Source of the DNA: Timonella sp031979385 | GTDB taxonomy: Bacteria > Actinomycetota > Actinomycetes > Actinomycetales > Cellulomonadaceae | DNA: 64,000 nucleotides | NCBI GenBank assembly: GCA_031979385.1 | Contig: DALZEF010000007.1 | Location: forward strand, 73,860 to 137,859 | Direction of reading: 5' to 3' | Shown: positions 1 through 8,799 of the stretch, piece after piece | How the letters are laid out: every line of letters begins with the position of its first letter | Numbering within the stretch: position 1 is the stretch's first letter | Position numbers and translations under genes: made by a program | Notes under the pieces: model-generated | Told to the model about the DNA's origin: nothing | Seen by the model: only the letters and a program-made list of their open reading frames with translations | Database searches by the model: none

Positions 1-54
1 AACATTGCCCTCATAAGCCTTGGAGGACGTAGGAAGCGCAGTTGCGGTGCTCAT
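1..54 (-). CDS. ABC transporter permease, second subunit (5' end only)
   Basis: Only the first 18 codons are inside the window (MSTATALPTSSKAYEGNV); the rest lies beyond position 1. The ATG at 54-52 overlaps the TGA of the preceding permease gene by the ATGA arrangement, and a GGAG-type ribosome binding site sits just upstream inside that gene. In BMP/YufN-type nucleoside importers the gene in this position is the second BPD_transp_2 permease (YufQ-like), so I infer that role from context. The residues visible are a soluble N-terminal tail and do not identify the family by themselves. Confidence 0.6.
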   Translation of the reverse strand, partial: MSTATALPTSSKAYEGNV

Positions 55-1283
55 GCTGCGTTCTCCTTCACTGGAGCTGGAAGCCTAAAGATTGCGCGCA
101 CCAGAGGTGGAGCCGCGATGAGGAGCACGACAAGTGCCTGGACAACCTGGACGATGTCGATGGGTGTGCCCGAAGCAGTCTGCATGAGCGGCGAACCCGC
201 ACGCAGTGCGCCAAATAGAATTGCTGCACCAATGATGCCGACCGGCTTCGACCGTCCGAGCAGCGCCACTGTGATCGCATCAAAACCGATGTTCCCGGCG
301 ACACCCTCCTGCAGCACGCCCTCGGTACCAAGGGTCTGGGAAACACCACCCATACCAGCGAGACCACCGGCAAGGAGCATCACGTACAGGTACATACGCT
401 CAACCCTGATGCCCGCAGTACGCGCCGCATCGGGGTTGAACCCGACAGCACGGAATTTGAACCCGAGGGTCGAACGCTCCATGAGCCACCAGACACCATA
501 CGCCGCCACCAACGCCAAGATGAAGCCCCAGTGCAGACGGAAGTTATCTCCCATCAGCGAAGGGAACATGGCGGTCTCGTAGACTCGCTGCGACACGGGG
601 TTGTTCGAACCTGGCCGCATGAACGCCTGCGTGGTGAGGAGGTAGGACATCAAGAACCCGGCAATGGAGTTCAGCATGATCGTCACGATCACCTCGTTGG
701 CGCCGAAACGCGCCTTGAGGAAACCAGCGATTCCGGCCCACAACCCGCCTGCAAGAGCACCACCAAGCACTGCCACCAAAAGGTGCAGGCCAAGTGGAAG
801 GCTAAACGCAAAACCGAAGAACGCGGAAACGACGGCACCCAAGATAACCTGGCCCTGGGCACCGATGTTGAAGATACCGGAGCGGAAACCAACACCGAGG
901 CCAAGACCCGCAAAGATCAGCGGCGTAGCGGCCGTCAGGGTCTCAGTAATCGGCTTGAACTGACGAGCAAAAGTGTTTGCCTGGGGGTCGTAGATGGCCC
1001 CACGGAATAGTGACGAGTATGCACTCGACACCGAGTTCCACACCGCATTGAAGAAGTCGCTCGGTCGAGCGAAGATGTAGCCCGCCGTACGCTGCACCTC
1101 AGAGTTGGCGGCAGCGATCAGAACCGCGGCCATGATCAACGCACCGACAATCGCAAAGACAATGACGGTTGCATTGCTCGCCATCATCTCGCGCAATGCG
1201 CCACCCCACCGCGACGGTTGAGGCTGTTCAACAGGTGACTCAGGCGACTGTGGTGCCTGTGCCTGTGGCGTTTCGACGCTCAC
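51..1283 (-). CDS. ABC transporter permease of BMP-type nucleoside/sugar importer
   Basis: A 410-residue membrane protein with a proline/glutamine-rich cytoplasmic N-terminus (about residues 1-30), then eight to ten hydrophobic segments and the glycine-rich cytoplasmic loop typical of BPD_transp_2 permeases (YufP, RbsC-like; residues about 285-320). The start is a GTG with an AGGAGG ribosome binding site, overlapping the stop of the ATPase gene by 4 bp. It should form the membrane channel with the next permease (beginning at 54), powered by the double ATPase upstream and fed by the BMP lipoprotein. Substrate is inferred as nucleosides or related sugars from the BMP partner; the sequence does not prove it. 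Confidence 0.88.
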   Translation of the reverse strand: MSVETPQAQAPQSPESPVEQPQPSRWGGALREMMASNATVIVFAIVGALIMAAVLIAAANSEVQRTAGYIFARPSDFFNAVWNSVSSAYSSLFRGAIYDPQANTFARQFKPITETLTAATPLIFAGLGLGVGFRSGIFNIGAQGQVILGAVVSAFFGFAFSLPLGLHLLVAVLGGALAGGLWAGIAGFLKARFGANEVIVTIMLNSIAGFLMSYLLTTQAFMRPGSNNPVSQRVYETAMFPSLMGDNFRLHWGFILALVAAYGVWWLMERSTLGFKFRAVGFNPDAARTAGIRVERMYLYVMLLAGGLAGMGGVSQTLGTEGVLQEGVAGNIGFDAITVALLGRSKPVGIIGAAILFGALRAGSPLMQTASGTPIDIVQVVQALVVLLIAAPPLVRAIFRLPAPVKENAA

Positions 1284-2863
1284 AGCGCGCCTCCTAACGT
1301 GTTATCAGACGATTCATCGCCCGTGATCGCGGTTGGATGTGCAAGCGCCTGAGCCTGCGCCTCCTCGTACCTCAGACCAGCCATCATGAGTCCGAGCACG
1401 TCACGTGGCGTATCGCCAGGGACAATTCCGATAATGCCGCCCTCATACATAACGGCGATACGGTCTGCGAGGTTGACCACCTCATCAAGCTCAGTGGAAA
1501 CGATGATGACGGCCGTACCGCGGTCACGCTCCTGCACGATGCGCTTGTGGATGAACTCGATCGAGCCAACGTCTAGGCCACGGGTCGGCTGCGAAGCGAT
1601 GAACAGGCGCAACGGACGCGACAACTCACGAGCGAGAACTACCTTCTGCTGGTTACCACCGGAAAGCTGCTTGCCCAGAGCCTTCGAGGACTGCGTACGA
1701 ACGTCGAACTGTTCGATGTACTGCTCGGTCGTCTTCTGGATGTATGCGAGGTCCAAGCTGCCACGCTTTGCATACGGCGGCTTGTCGTGCTGGTCCAGGA
1801 TCAGGTTCTCTTCGATCGTGAACTCAGCGATCATGCCGTCCTTGGAGCGGTCCTCGGGAACAAACCCGAGACCTGCGTCCAGTACCTGGCGGATTGATCT
1901 GCCAAGGAGTTCCTTGTCGTCGAGAACAATCGAGCCATTCGCCTTAGGGTGGGCTCCGAGGATCGTCTCAGTCAACTCAGTCTGGCCGTTACCCTGAACA
2001 CCCGCGACCGCGAGGATCTCCCCCGACCGTACTTCGAAGTTAACGCGGTCAAGGAGTGGAACGCCCTGATCGGACAGAAGGGTCAGATCGGTGACGGCCA
2101 AGCGAACCTCACCGAGTGTGGGCGGGGCCTTCTCGACGCCGAGATTCACTGCCCGTCCAACCATTGCGGACGCAAGTTCGGTTTCGGAGGCCGTTGGATC
2201 AGCGGAGCCAACGATCTTTCCGCGACGAATGACCGTGATCTTGTCCGCAACGGCCTTGACCTCACGCAGTTTGTGCGTGATGAAGACGATCGAGGTTCCT
2301 GATGCCTTCAACTGACGCATGATCTCAATGAGTTCGTCAGTTTCCTGTGGAGTGAGGACAGCGGTTGGCTCGTCGAGAATCAGAATCCTTGCGTCACGTG
2401 AAAGTGCCTTGATGATCTCGACTCGCTGCTGCGCACCGACCGGCAGGTCCTCAATGTATGCGTCAGGGTCAATGTTGAAGCCGAAGCGGTCTGAGATTTC
2501 CTTGACTCGCCTGCGAGCTTCCTTAAGATTGATGATTCCGGTCTTACCGGTTGGCTCATAACCAAGAATGACGTTCTCGGCTACGGTAAATACTGGAACG
2601 AGCATGAAGTGCTGGTGCACCATACCGATTCCAGCGGCCATAGCATCACCTGGGCCTGCGAAGTTAACCGGCTCGTCATCGAGCAGGATTTCGCCGCCAT
2701 CTGGGTCATACAGACCATAGATAACGTTCATGAGCGTGGATTTACCAGCTCCGTTTTCACCGAGAAGAGCGTGCACCTGCCCGGGTTCCACAACAAGATC
2801 GATCGAGTCGTTTGCAGTGAAGTTTCCAAAGCGTTTTGTGATGCCGCGAAGTTCCAGCTTCAT
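1280..2863 (-). CDS. ABC transporter ATP-binding protein, two NBDs (YufO-like)
   Basis: A 527-residue protein with two nucleotide-binding domains in tandem, as in the sugar/nucleoside importers RbsA and YufO. The first domain has Walker A GENGAGKST and the LPVGAQQRVEI region before ILDEPTAVLTPQE. The second has a degenerate P-loop (VQGNGQTEL) and an intact signature LSGGNQQKVVLARELS followed by QPTRGLDVGS. I chose the ATG at 2863 (MKLELRG) because GGAAGG lies 8 bp upstream; the reading frame stays open for another 21 codons without a good ribosome binding site. It is translationally coupled to the following permease and sits behind a hairpin (2985-3027) separating it from the lipoprotein gene. 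Confidence 0.92.
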   Translation of the reverse strand: MKLELRGITKRFGNFTANDSIDLVVEPGQVHALLGENGAGKSTLMNVIYGLYDPDGGEILLDDEPVNFAGPGDAMAAGIGMVHQHFMLVPVFTVAENVILGYEPTGKTGIINLKEARRRVKEISDRFGFNIDPDAYIEDLPVGAQQRVEIIKALSRDARILILDEPTAVLTPQETDELIEIMRQLKASGTSIVFITHKLREVKAVADKITVIRRGKIVGSADPTASETELASAMVGRAVNLGVEKAPPTLGEVRLAVTDLTLLSDQGVPLLDRVNFEVRSGEILAVAGVQGNGQTELTETILGAHPKANGSIVLDDKELLGRSIRQVLDAGLGFVPEDRSKDGMIAEFTIEENLILDQHDKPPYAKRGSLDLAYIQKTTEQYIEQFDVRTQSSKALGKQLSGGNQQKVVLARELSRPLRLFIASQPTRGLDVGSIEFIHKRIVQERDRGTAVIIVSTELDEVVNLADRIAVMYEGGIIGIVPGDTPRDVLGLMMAGLRYEEAQAQALAHPTAITGDESSDNTLGGAL

Positions 2864-2984
2864 GCTGTAGCGCCTTCCGCGTTCATGTGCTGTTGTAATG
2901 GGGTCGGCGGGGACGGGTACCGCCAAGGATGCGTTGCGCTGGTTTGTGCCTGACGGCTGCGAACGACTAAATGGTGGCGCGCAA

Positions 2985-3027
2985 TGAGCCGTGACCCTAA
3001 CTCAAAGGGATTCAGAGTCACGGCTCA
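2985..3027 (-). terminator. intra-operon hairpin / attenuator
   Basis: A 10-bp perfect stem (TGAGCCGTGAC with its complement) around a 21-nt loop lies 22 bp after the lipoprotein stop codon and about 120 bp before the ATPase start. There is no U tract, so it may be a partial terminator or an mRNA 3' stabiliser that lets the binding protein be made in excess over the transporter. Confidence 0.6.
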
Positions 3028-3048
3028 CTTGCTTGGGCCTACCGGTTA

Positions 3049-4182
3049 TCAGTTAACCGGGGATGCGCTTGGCGATTCAACCTTGAGGTTACCAGCGATG
3101 ATCTCGGCGCGGAGGTTCTCAACTTCCTCACGAACCTCAGCCGAAACAGCGTCTTCGAGGTTGTGGTAGGAAGCGATGCCCACGCCACCGTTTTCAAGGG
3201 TTCCAACGTATGGCGTTGGGTCCCACGTACCGTCCTTGGCCGAGCGAACCGTGTCGAATACCGACAGGTCCATTGCCTTGAGGACCGAGGTCAGGAGGAT
3301 GTCCTGGTACTGGGTGTACTTGTCGAATGCGTCGGTGTCAACACCGATAACGTAGACACCCTCGTGCTCGATGGCTGCTGCCATCGCGCCCTCACCAACT
3401 GGACCGGCGACTGGCATGATGATGTCTGCACCCTGGGAGATGAACTGCTCGGTGAGTTCCTTACCCTTAGGAATTTCATCGAAGGTCTCGGTCATCGAGC
3501 CGGACTGTGCTTCCTTGTCCCAACCAAGAACCTTTACATCGGTGCCCTTGTCCTCGTTGTACTTTGCGACACCGTCAACGAAGCCATCCATGAAGATGGT
3601 GACTGATGGGTAAGGCTGTCCACCGAAGGTGGCAACCGTACCGGTCTTGGTGGTGCCGGCTGCAACATAGCCAGCGAGGAATGCGGCCTCGTGGGTGTTG
3701 TAGAGAAGTGGCTTAACGTTGTCGAGCGTAATTGGCTCGAAGGTCTCTGGGTCAGACAGTGCGGAGTCGATCAACGCGAAGTGGCTCTCCGGGTTGTTCT
3801 GCGCTGCAGTGAGGGTAGCGTCAGCAAGGTTGAAGCCAACGTTGAATACTAGGTCACAGCCCTGCTGAACCATCGAGTCAACGTTCGTGGTGTACTGACC
3901 TGCGTCAGTGGACTCTGCGGAAGCAATCTGGATGCCCAGTTCAGACTTTGCGCGCTCAAGGCCCGAGTAGGAGGTCTCGTTGAACGAGTTGTCATCGAAT
4001 CCACCGAAGTCGGAGACCATGCAGCCGAGGAAGTCGACAGCGGATGCGTCGTCCGTGGTCTGGGTAGCCGATGGGTCATTCGTTGGCGAGGTGGTGTTCT
4101 CAGTCTCTGGAGCGTCACCACATGCGGTAAGAACAAGAGCTGCAGCTGTAGTCAGTGCAGCAACGGATGCGAACTTCTTCAC
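3049..4182 (-). CDS. BMP family substrate-binding lipoprotein
   Basis: A 377-residue basic-membrane-protein/PnrA-like solute-binding lipoprotein. The signal peptide (KKFASVAALTTAAALVLTAC) ends in a lipobox with LTAC, so the mature protein starts at Cys and is anchored to the outer face of the membrane; an acidic/Thr-rich linker follows. Characteristic segments include the FNETSYSGLERAK region, GADIIMPVAGPVG and VIGVDTDAFD near the ligand site. Start is GTG at 4182, 8 bp after AGGAGA; a longer reading to 4278 lacks a signal-peptide start. It heads the operon with the ATPase and permeases downstream and is the likely nucleoside-binding component. Confidence 0.9.
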   Translation of the reverse strand: MKKFASVAALTTAAALVLTACGDAPETENTTSPTNDPSATQTTDDASAVDFLGCMVSDFGGFDDNSFNETSYSGLERAKSELGIQIASAESTDAGQYTTNVDSMVQQGCDLVFNVGFNLADATLTAAQNNPESHFALIDSALSDPETFEPITLDNVKPLLYNTHEAAFLAGYVAAGTTKTGTVATFGGQPYPSVTIFMDGFVDGVAKYNEDKGTDVKVLGWDKEAQSGSMTETFDEIPKGKELTEQFISQGADIIMPVAGPVGEGAMAAAIEHEGVYVIGVDTDAFDKYTQYQDILLTSVLKAMDLSVFDTVRSAKDGTWDPTPYVGTLENGGVGIASYHNLEDAVSAEVREEVENLRAEIIAGNLKVESPSASPVN

Positions 4183-4288
4183 GTAAGTTCTCCTGTTTCG
4201 ATCGGGGAAGGACTCCCCATACCCAAAGAACTTATGAAAGCTCAAGAGCTGGGGATCGAGCATCGACGCTCGGTGCATCGCTTATCTC

Positions 4289-4338
4289 GAGTTAAGACTC
4301 GGGAATCAGTGTTAACAATAGACGTTAAGCCGTTAACG
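4289..4338. promoter_or_regulatory. possible operator cluster upstream of BMP operon
   Basis: Upstream of the BMP lipoprotein gene are a dyad (CGAGTTAAGACTCG, 4289-4302) and three GTTAA motifs (4311, 4324, 4332), the last two within a GTTAAGCCGTTAAC dyad. This density of small palindromes between a promoter-sized gap and the gene suggests binding sites for a transcription factor. No regulator gene is adjacent, so the protein is unknown. Confidence 0.35.
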
Positions 4339-4442
4339 TGCAGCATGCAATAGCCACGTTTCTAGTTCTGTTACCAATCCGAAAGGTTCGTCTCAAGGGC
4401 AGATACTGGGCATCCGACCAGTGAGATTGTGGGGCCTGAGTC

Positions 4443-4742
4443 CCACACTCCGCGGTGGACCTACCTCGCGCCGCCTACCGTCGCGGTGCGCTCCACCCAC
4501 TGCGCTCCCGCCGTCCGACTCCACTCACCAGGCCCACGCTCCGCGGAGGACCTACCTCGCGCCGCCTACCGTCGCGGTGCGCTCCACCCACTGCGCTCCC
4601 GCNNNNNNNNNNNNNNNNNNNNNNNNNNNNNNNNNNNNNNNNNNNNNNNNNNNNNNNNNNNNNNNNNNNNNNNNNNNNNNNNNNNNNNNNNNNNNNNNNN
4701 NNCGTCCGACTCCACTCACCAGACCCGCGCTCCGCGGCGGGC
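4443..4742. repeat. 91-bp tandem repeat, interrupted by assembly gap
   Basis: A unit beginning CTCCGCGGNGG and running through CTACCGTCGCGGTGCGC recurs with a spacing of exactly 91 bp (compare 4451 and 4542). The third copy, after the gap, is more diverged and runs into the 3' end of the amidohydrolase gene. Bases 4542-4602 before the gap plus 4703-4732 after it make exactly one 91-bp period, so the gap may stand for any whole number of units, including zero. No protein is supported here; frames read through it in three phases. Confidence 0.85.
4603..4702. other. scaffold gap of 100 N
   Basis: Exactly 100 N bases, the conventional placeholder for a gap of unknown size. It lies inside the tandem repeat, which explains why the assembly broke there. 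Any open frame drawn across it is artificial. Confidence 0.98.
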
Positions 4743-5942
4743 CTACCTCGTGCCGTCTACCGTCGCGGTGCGCGCGAGCATGCGGATACCCGCCAAGATT
4801 GCCGACTCGTCGACAATCAAGTCACCCCGGTGAATGTCATATGTCGTACCGCCCGGCGTGCGCGTGCCAAGACGCGCGAGCGCGCCCGGCACCCTGGTCA
4901 AGTACCATGCGAAGTCCTCACCGCCGAGCGACTGCTCGGTCAACGCAACAGCATTCGCCCCCAGGGCATCACGAGCCGATGCCTCAAGCAGCATGGTGCA
5001 GTCCTCATCATTCACCACTGGCGGCACACCGCGCTTATGGTGCATGGACACCTCAACCCCATATGCAGAGGCAATGTGATCAATCGTCTCGTGCAGCACC
5101 TCACCGGCACGTTCCCACGCGGTCACATCGAGGCAGCGCAACGTACCCGAGATCACGCCGGATGACGGAATCGCGTTCGGTGCCGAGCCAGCCTGCACGT
5201 GGCCCCACGTGAAGTTAACACCCGCACGAGGGTCGAGGCGACGCCCCAAGACCGAGGGGACCTCCGTGATCATGCGACCTATCGCATAGACGACATCGCC
5301 GGTCAGATGAGGACGCGATGTGTGTCCACCCGCGGATGTGACGGTCACAGTCACGGTGTCGCACGCCGAGGTAATCGGCCCAATACGGGTTCCAACCGTG
5401 CCCACATCAACCTTCGGCTCACAGTGCACCGCATAGATGCGTTCGACCCCATCGAGAACATCCTGGGCAAGCAAATCAAGCGCGCCGCCGGGCTGCACCT
5501 CCTCAGCCGGCTGGAAGATCAAACGCACACCGCGGGACAGTTCCCCTCGCCTCGCCATACGCGCAAGGACAAGCCCCAGTCCCAGCACAACGGCGGTGTG
5601 CACATCATGGCCGCACGAATGGGAGATCCCATCGTGGATCGACGCGAACGGCAACCCTGTTGTCTCCTGCAGCGGCAACGCGTCGATGTCAGCGCGGAAG
5701 GCAAGGAGGCTTTGTCCCGACTGCTCAACGGTCGGCCCGATATCGCAGGTCAATCCCGTGCCGTCGAGGAGTCGTGGCTCAAGCCCCTCCTCGCGCAGGC
5801 GTGATGCAATCCGCTGCGTCGTGCGAATCTCAGTTCGCGCGATCTCGGGGTGCGCGTGAATATCGCGACGGAACGCGATGACCTCCTGCTCAAGTGAGCG
5901 GGCAAGTTGGTCGATCAGCGGTGCATGTTCAAAACTCACCAT
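4743..5942 (-). CDS. M20 family metallo-amidohydrolase
   Basis: A 399-residue enzyme of the M20D aminoacylase/IAA-amino-acid hydrolase type, which removes acyl groups from amino-acid conjugates in the cytoplasm. Visible metal-site motifs are DIHAHPE near residue 29, SCGHDVHT (His and Asp ligands, about 112), PAEEVQPGG (catalytic Glu pair, about 147), the HCEP histidine and GGEDFAWYL near the C-terminus. The dimerisation lid domain lies between about 190 and 300. The last codons and stop fall in the diverged third copy of the 91-bp repeat, so the C-terminal tail may have been reshaped by repeat recombination. Start ATG at 5942 has only a weak ribosome binding site. It stands alone, with no operon partner visible. 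Confidence 0.88.
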   Translation of the reverse strand: MVSFEHAPLIDQLARSLEQEVIAFRRDIHAHPEIARTEIRTTQRIASRLREEGLEPRLLDGTGLTCDIGPTVEQSGQSLLAFRADIDALPLQETTGLPFASIHDGISHSCGHDVHTAVVLGLGLVLARMARRGELSRGVRLIFQPAEEVQPGGALDLLAQDVLDGVERIYAVHCEPKVDVGTVGTRIGPITSACDTVTVTVTSAGGHTSRPHLTGDVVYAIGRMITEVPSVLGRRLDPRAGVNFTWGHVQAGSAPNAIPSSGVISGTLRCLDVTAWERAGEVLHETIDHIASAYGVEVSMHHKRGVPPVVNDEDCTMLLEASARDALGANAVALTEQSLGGEDFAWYLTRVPGALARLGTRTPGGTTYDIHRGDLIVDESAILAGIRMLARTATVDGTR

Positions 5943-6231
5943 TCGAGGTTAACGCTTTTGTGCGTCTACCTCGCGATAATCCCACACGTCGGTCATTGCC
6001 CGCCGTGAACTTCCGACCCTCAGCGCCAGCCGATCGGACTCCGTGAGGTCTTTTACGTCCAAGGCGCGCACCCGGGCAGCCGGCTCTCACCCCATCAGAT
6101 TTTGGATTGGCGACGAGGTGGCCTGGTTCCAGCCCCGCCACCTGTTCAAGGGTGAGGCGGAGAGGAACAGCGCAGAGTCGGAAAGCGAACTGCGACCCGG
6201 GCTGGAAGTTGCCGGATCGTCGTCAAGAAAA

Positions 6232-7356
6232 CTAAGCCAGTTCTTCCAGCCCACGGTCACGCAGCTCGGTGACCACGTCCTTCACGTCCTGCGCTCGGGC
6301 ACGAGTGGTGACCAGCAGGGCATCATCGGTGTCCACGATGACCACATCGTCGAGGCCAAGAATCGTAATCACACGTTCCGTACGAGGCACCACAACAGAC
6401 CCTGCACTCTGAATCCGCACCACCTTGCCCGGATCACCAAGCACCTTCGAACCCCTGTGATCATCAGCAGGCAGCAGAGCCGCAAGCGAGTTGAAGTCAC
6501 CCACATCGTCCCAACCAAAACTTGCGGGCACTACGGCGACACCACCAGCGGCAGCGGCGGGCTCGGCAACCGCATGATCGATTGCGATCTTCTCAAGTGA
6601 CGGCCAGACCCGTTCAAGGACCACGTCACGGTCATCCGTATCCCAGGCAGCAGCGATCTCAAGAATCCCCGCATGCAACTCTGGACGATATTCTTCGAGA
6701 TGACCAAGCAGGACAGACACACGCGAAATGAACATACCCGCATTCCAGCGGTACTCACCCGTGGCAAGATAACGCTGAGCGGTCACAGAATCGGGCTTCT
6801 CCGTGAAACTCACAACCTGACGCACTTCCGGCGCGTCCTCGAAGCCAAGCGAAGGGCCCCAGTGAATGTAGCCGAACGCCGTGGACGGACGGCTCGCTGC
6901 AATGCCAATTGTGGCCACGTAACCTTCACGGGCAGCCACAATGCCCGAACGGACCGCGTGTTCGAACGATGGCTGGTCCGTGATCACGTGGTCGGCCGCA
7001 AACGACCCCATAATGACGTCGCCATGACGGTTGCGCAGCACAGCGGCGACCAGACCGATGGCCGCCATGGAATCACGCGGTGAGGGTTCTGTCAGGATGT
7101 TGCCCTCTGAGACCTCTGGCAGTTGCCGAGCAACAGCCGCCGCATGCCTGTTACCAGTAATGACCAGTACATTCTCGCCTCCCGAGATCTTGGCCAGGCG
7201 ATCAACGGTCGACTGCAGGAGGGTACGGCCACTGCCTGTCAGGTCATGCAGGAATTTCGGGGCGCCGGTTCTCGAGAGTGGCCATAGCCTCGTGCCACTG
7301 CCGCCAGCAGGAATCACCGCATAGAACTCATCGGTTGCTTTAACAGTGTGTGCCAT
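6232..7356 (-). CDS. mannose-1-phosphate guanylyltransferase
   Basis: A 374-residue nucleotidyltransferase that makes GDP-mannose from mannose-1-phosphate and GTP for glycolipid and glycan synthesis. The N-terminal signature GGSGTRLWPLSRTGAPK carries the nucleotide-binding loop; FTEKPD (about 185) and WNAGMFISR (about 205) are the sugar-phosphate motifs. It lacks the C-terminal isomerase domain of bifunctional ManC/AlgA proteins. I take the ATG at 7356 (MAHTVKATDEF) because the 46 upstream codons show no family similarity. A 289-bp stretch between it and the amidohydrolase (5943-6231) holds no gene or clear signal that I can support. Confidence 0.88.
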   Translation of the reverse strand: MAHTVKATDEFYAVIPAGGSGTRLWPLSRTGAPKFLHDLTGSGRTLLQSTVDRLAKISGGENVLVITGNRHAAAVARQLPEVSEGNILTEPSPRDSMAAIGLVAAVLRNRHGDVIMGSFAADHVITDQPSFEHAVRSGIVAAREGYVATIGIAASRPSTAFGYIHWGPSLGFEDAPEVRQVVSFTEKPDSVTAQRYLATGEYRWNAGMFISRVSVLLGHLEEYRPELHAGILEIAAAWDTDDRDVVLERVWPSLEKIAIDHAVAEPAAAAGGVAVVPASFGWDDVGDFNSLAALLPADDHRGSKVLGDPGKVVRIQSAGSVVVPRTERVITILGLDDVVIVDTDDALLVTTRARAQDVKDVVTELRDRGLEELA

Positions 7357-7928
7357 TGTGTTCAGTGCCTTTTCCCGTGTTTGCGATGTCCGGTGGTTGC
7401 CGGAACGCTGGGTGTCCCTGCCTTCGGCAAACTCTCCGACCAAGTTTACTCTGCGTTTACCCTGCGTCCCCATCTGAACCGATCCACGCGCCATGCTGCC
7501 CGCAATAAGCAGAGCGTGATCGAATTCACCGAATTTCGCAACGCATTCGTAGCGTAAAGAGCGTCCAAAAAATGAGATTCCGTCTCACGAATTTCTTTTA
7601 GCCACCCCTGTAGCATCGCCGCAAAGCCCGCGATTGGGCCGATAATCCTGCACGAACACAGCGAAATCGCAGGCTTTCGGGACGAAAGTCCCCGGCTGGA
7701 ACATCCCCCCCGAAGGGCGCAAGAATTTGTGGGAATTCTCACAATCGAGAGGCTAGGTCGAGTTTTTACATCCCTCGATTCACTTGTCCCCCACAAAATT
7801 CACTACAGTTAATGCAAAAGGTGGATATGGACAGTGCCGTCCTCCTTTCCATGATGTGCCTCGCACTATGGAAACACCGGCACATCCACCCACCCTGTCC
7901 TCATCACTCGCACACAGGAGGCGCCACA
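7357..7928. other. intergenic region between divergent manno-transferase and sdh genes
   Basis: 572 bp without a supported gene. It must hold both divergent promoters. Two structures stand out: a dyad TGAGATTCCGTCTCA (7572-7586) and a long-range inverted repeat pairing AAAGCCCGCGATT (7622-7634) with AATCGCAGGCTTT (7664-7676), followed by GGGACGAAAGTCCC, a short stem with a GAAA loop. These could be operators or a structured 5' leader of sdhC; I cannot match them to a known riboswitch. Confidence 0.5.
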
Positions 7929-8312
7929 GTGCCAAGCGCACCTGCAGGAACGCTCTACCGCGGCCGCGAAGGCATGTGGTCTTGGGTTGCGCACCGCGTA
8001 ACCGGAGTTCTGCTGTTCCTCTTCCTTCTCGTCCATGTCCTCGACACCGCCCTCGTGCGGGTCTCCCCCGAGGCCTACAACGCTGTGATCGGCGCGTACA
8101 AGACGCCGATCCTCGGACTCGGTGAGGCCGGACTCGTTCTCGCAGTCGCCTTCCACGCGTTCAACGGCCTGCGCTTGATCCTCGTTGACTTCTGGTCCAA
8201 AGGCCCGAAGTACCAGCGCGTCATGCTCTGGGTCGTCGTCGGACTCGTTGCCGTCACCGCCGCTGGCTTCCTGCCACGTCACCTGAGCAACATCTTCGGA
8301 GGGGGTCACTGA
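7929..8312 (+). CDS. sdhC: succinate dehydrogenase cytochrome b556 subunit
   Basis: A 127-residue membrane anchor with three transmembrane helices (about 27-48, 66-85 and 100-120). The RVTGVLLFLFLLVH segment carries a conserved His and FHAFNGLRL contains the likely haem b ligand. With SdhD it binds haem and quinone and anchors the SdhA/SdhB heterodimer to the inner face of the membrane. Start is GTG at 7929, seven bases after AGGAGG; an upstream ATG at 7812 would add a non-conserved Cys/His-rich stretch and is rejected. The stop overlaps the sdhD ATG. Confidence 0.93.
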   Translation: MPSAPAGTLYRGREGMWSWVAHRVTGVLLFLFLLVHVLDTALVRVSPEAYNAVIGAYKTPILGLGEAGLVLAVAFHAFNGLRLILVDFWSKGPKYQRVMLWVVVGLVAVTAAGFLPRHLSNIFGGGH

Positions 8313-8764
8313 TGAGCAACTCAGCTATCGCTTCCCCCCGCGACAAGTACAAGCGCACAACCCTGACCCGCGGAAACTTCGAGTTGTGGGGCTGGCTGTT
8401 CATGCGCGTCTCAGGCGTTATCCTCGTAGTGCTCATCTTCGGACACCTGTTCGTGAACCTCATGGTGGACGGCGGAATCAACCGTATTGACTTCGCATTC
8501 GTCGGTGGAAAGCTCTCCAGCCCGTTCTGGCAGACCTGGGATCTGCTGATGCTCTGGCTCGCGATGATTCACGGCACCAACGGAGTTCGCACGGTCATCA
8601 ATGACTACGCAGAGAGGCACGCGACCCGTGTTGTGCTGAAGTCCCTGCTCGCAATCGGCTTCACCATCACGGTCGTTCTCGGCACACTCGTCATTTTCAC
8701 GTTTGACCCGTGCCCGGCCAACTCCCCCGTTGAACTACTGCCATCCATCTGCGAAGCACGCTAG
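8312..8764 (+). CDS. sdhD: succinate dehydrogenase hydrophobic membrane anchor subunit
   Basis: A 150-residue protein with three transmembrane helices (about 28-50, 72-95, 107-130). The first includes the quinone/haem-proximal GHLFVNL and the second HGTNGVRTVINDY, the usual SdhD haem-side histidine. ATG at 8312 overlaps the sdhC stop (TGATG), so the two are translationally coupled. It completes the membrane part of complex II with SdhC. Confidence 0.92.
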   Translation: MSNSAIASPRDKYKRTTLTRGNFELWGWLFMRVSGVILVVLIFGHLFVNLMVDGGINRIDFAFVGGKLSSPFWQTWDLLMLWLAMIHGTNGVRTVINDYAERHATRVVLKSLLAIGFTITVVLGTLVIFTFDPCPANSPVELLPSICEAR

Positions 8765-8799
8765 CGCCCACTTTTCACACATAGGAGGCATCACACCAG

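Noticed and set aside
4421..5212. Open frames across the N gap
   Set aside because: They depend on 100 placeholder bases and the repeat reads in three frames; on the other strand lies a well-supported amidohydrolase gene.
5929..6141. Small minus-strand frame between the amidohydrolase and the guanylyltransferase
   Set aside because: Arg/Gly-rich, no ribosome binding site and no family resemblance.
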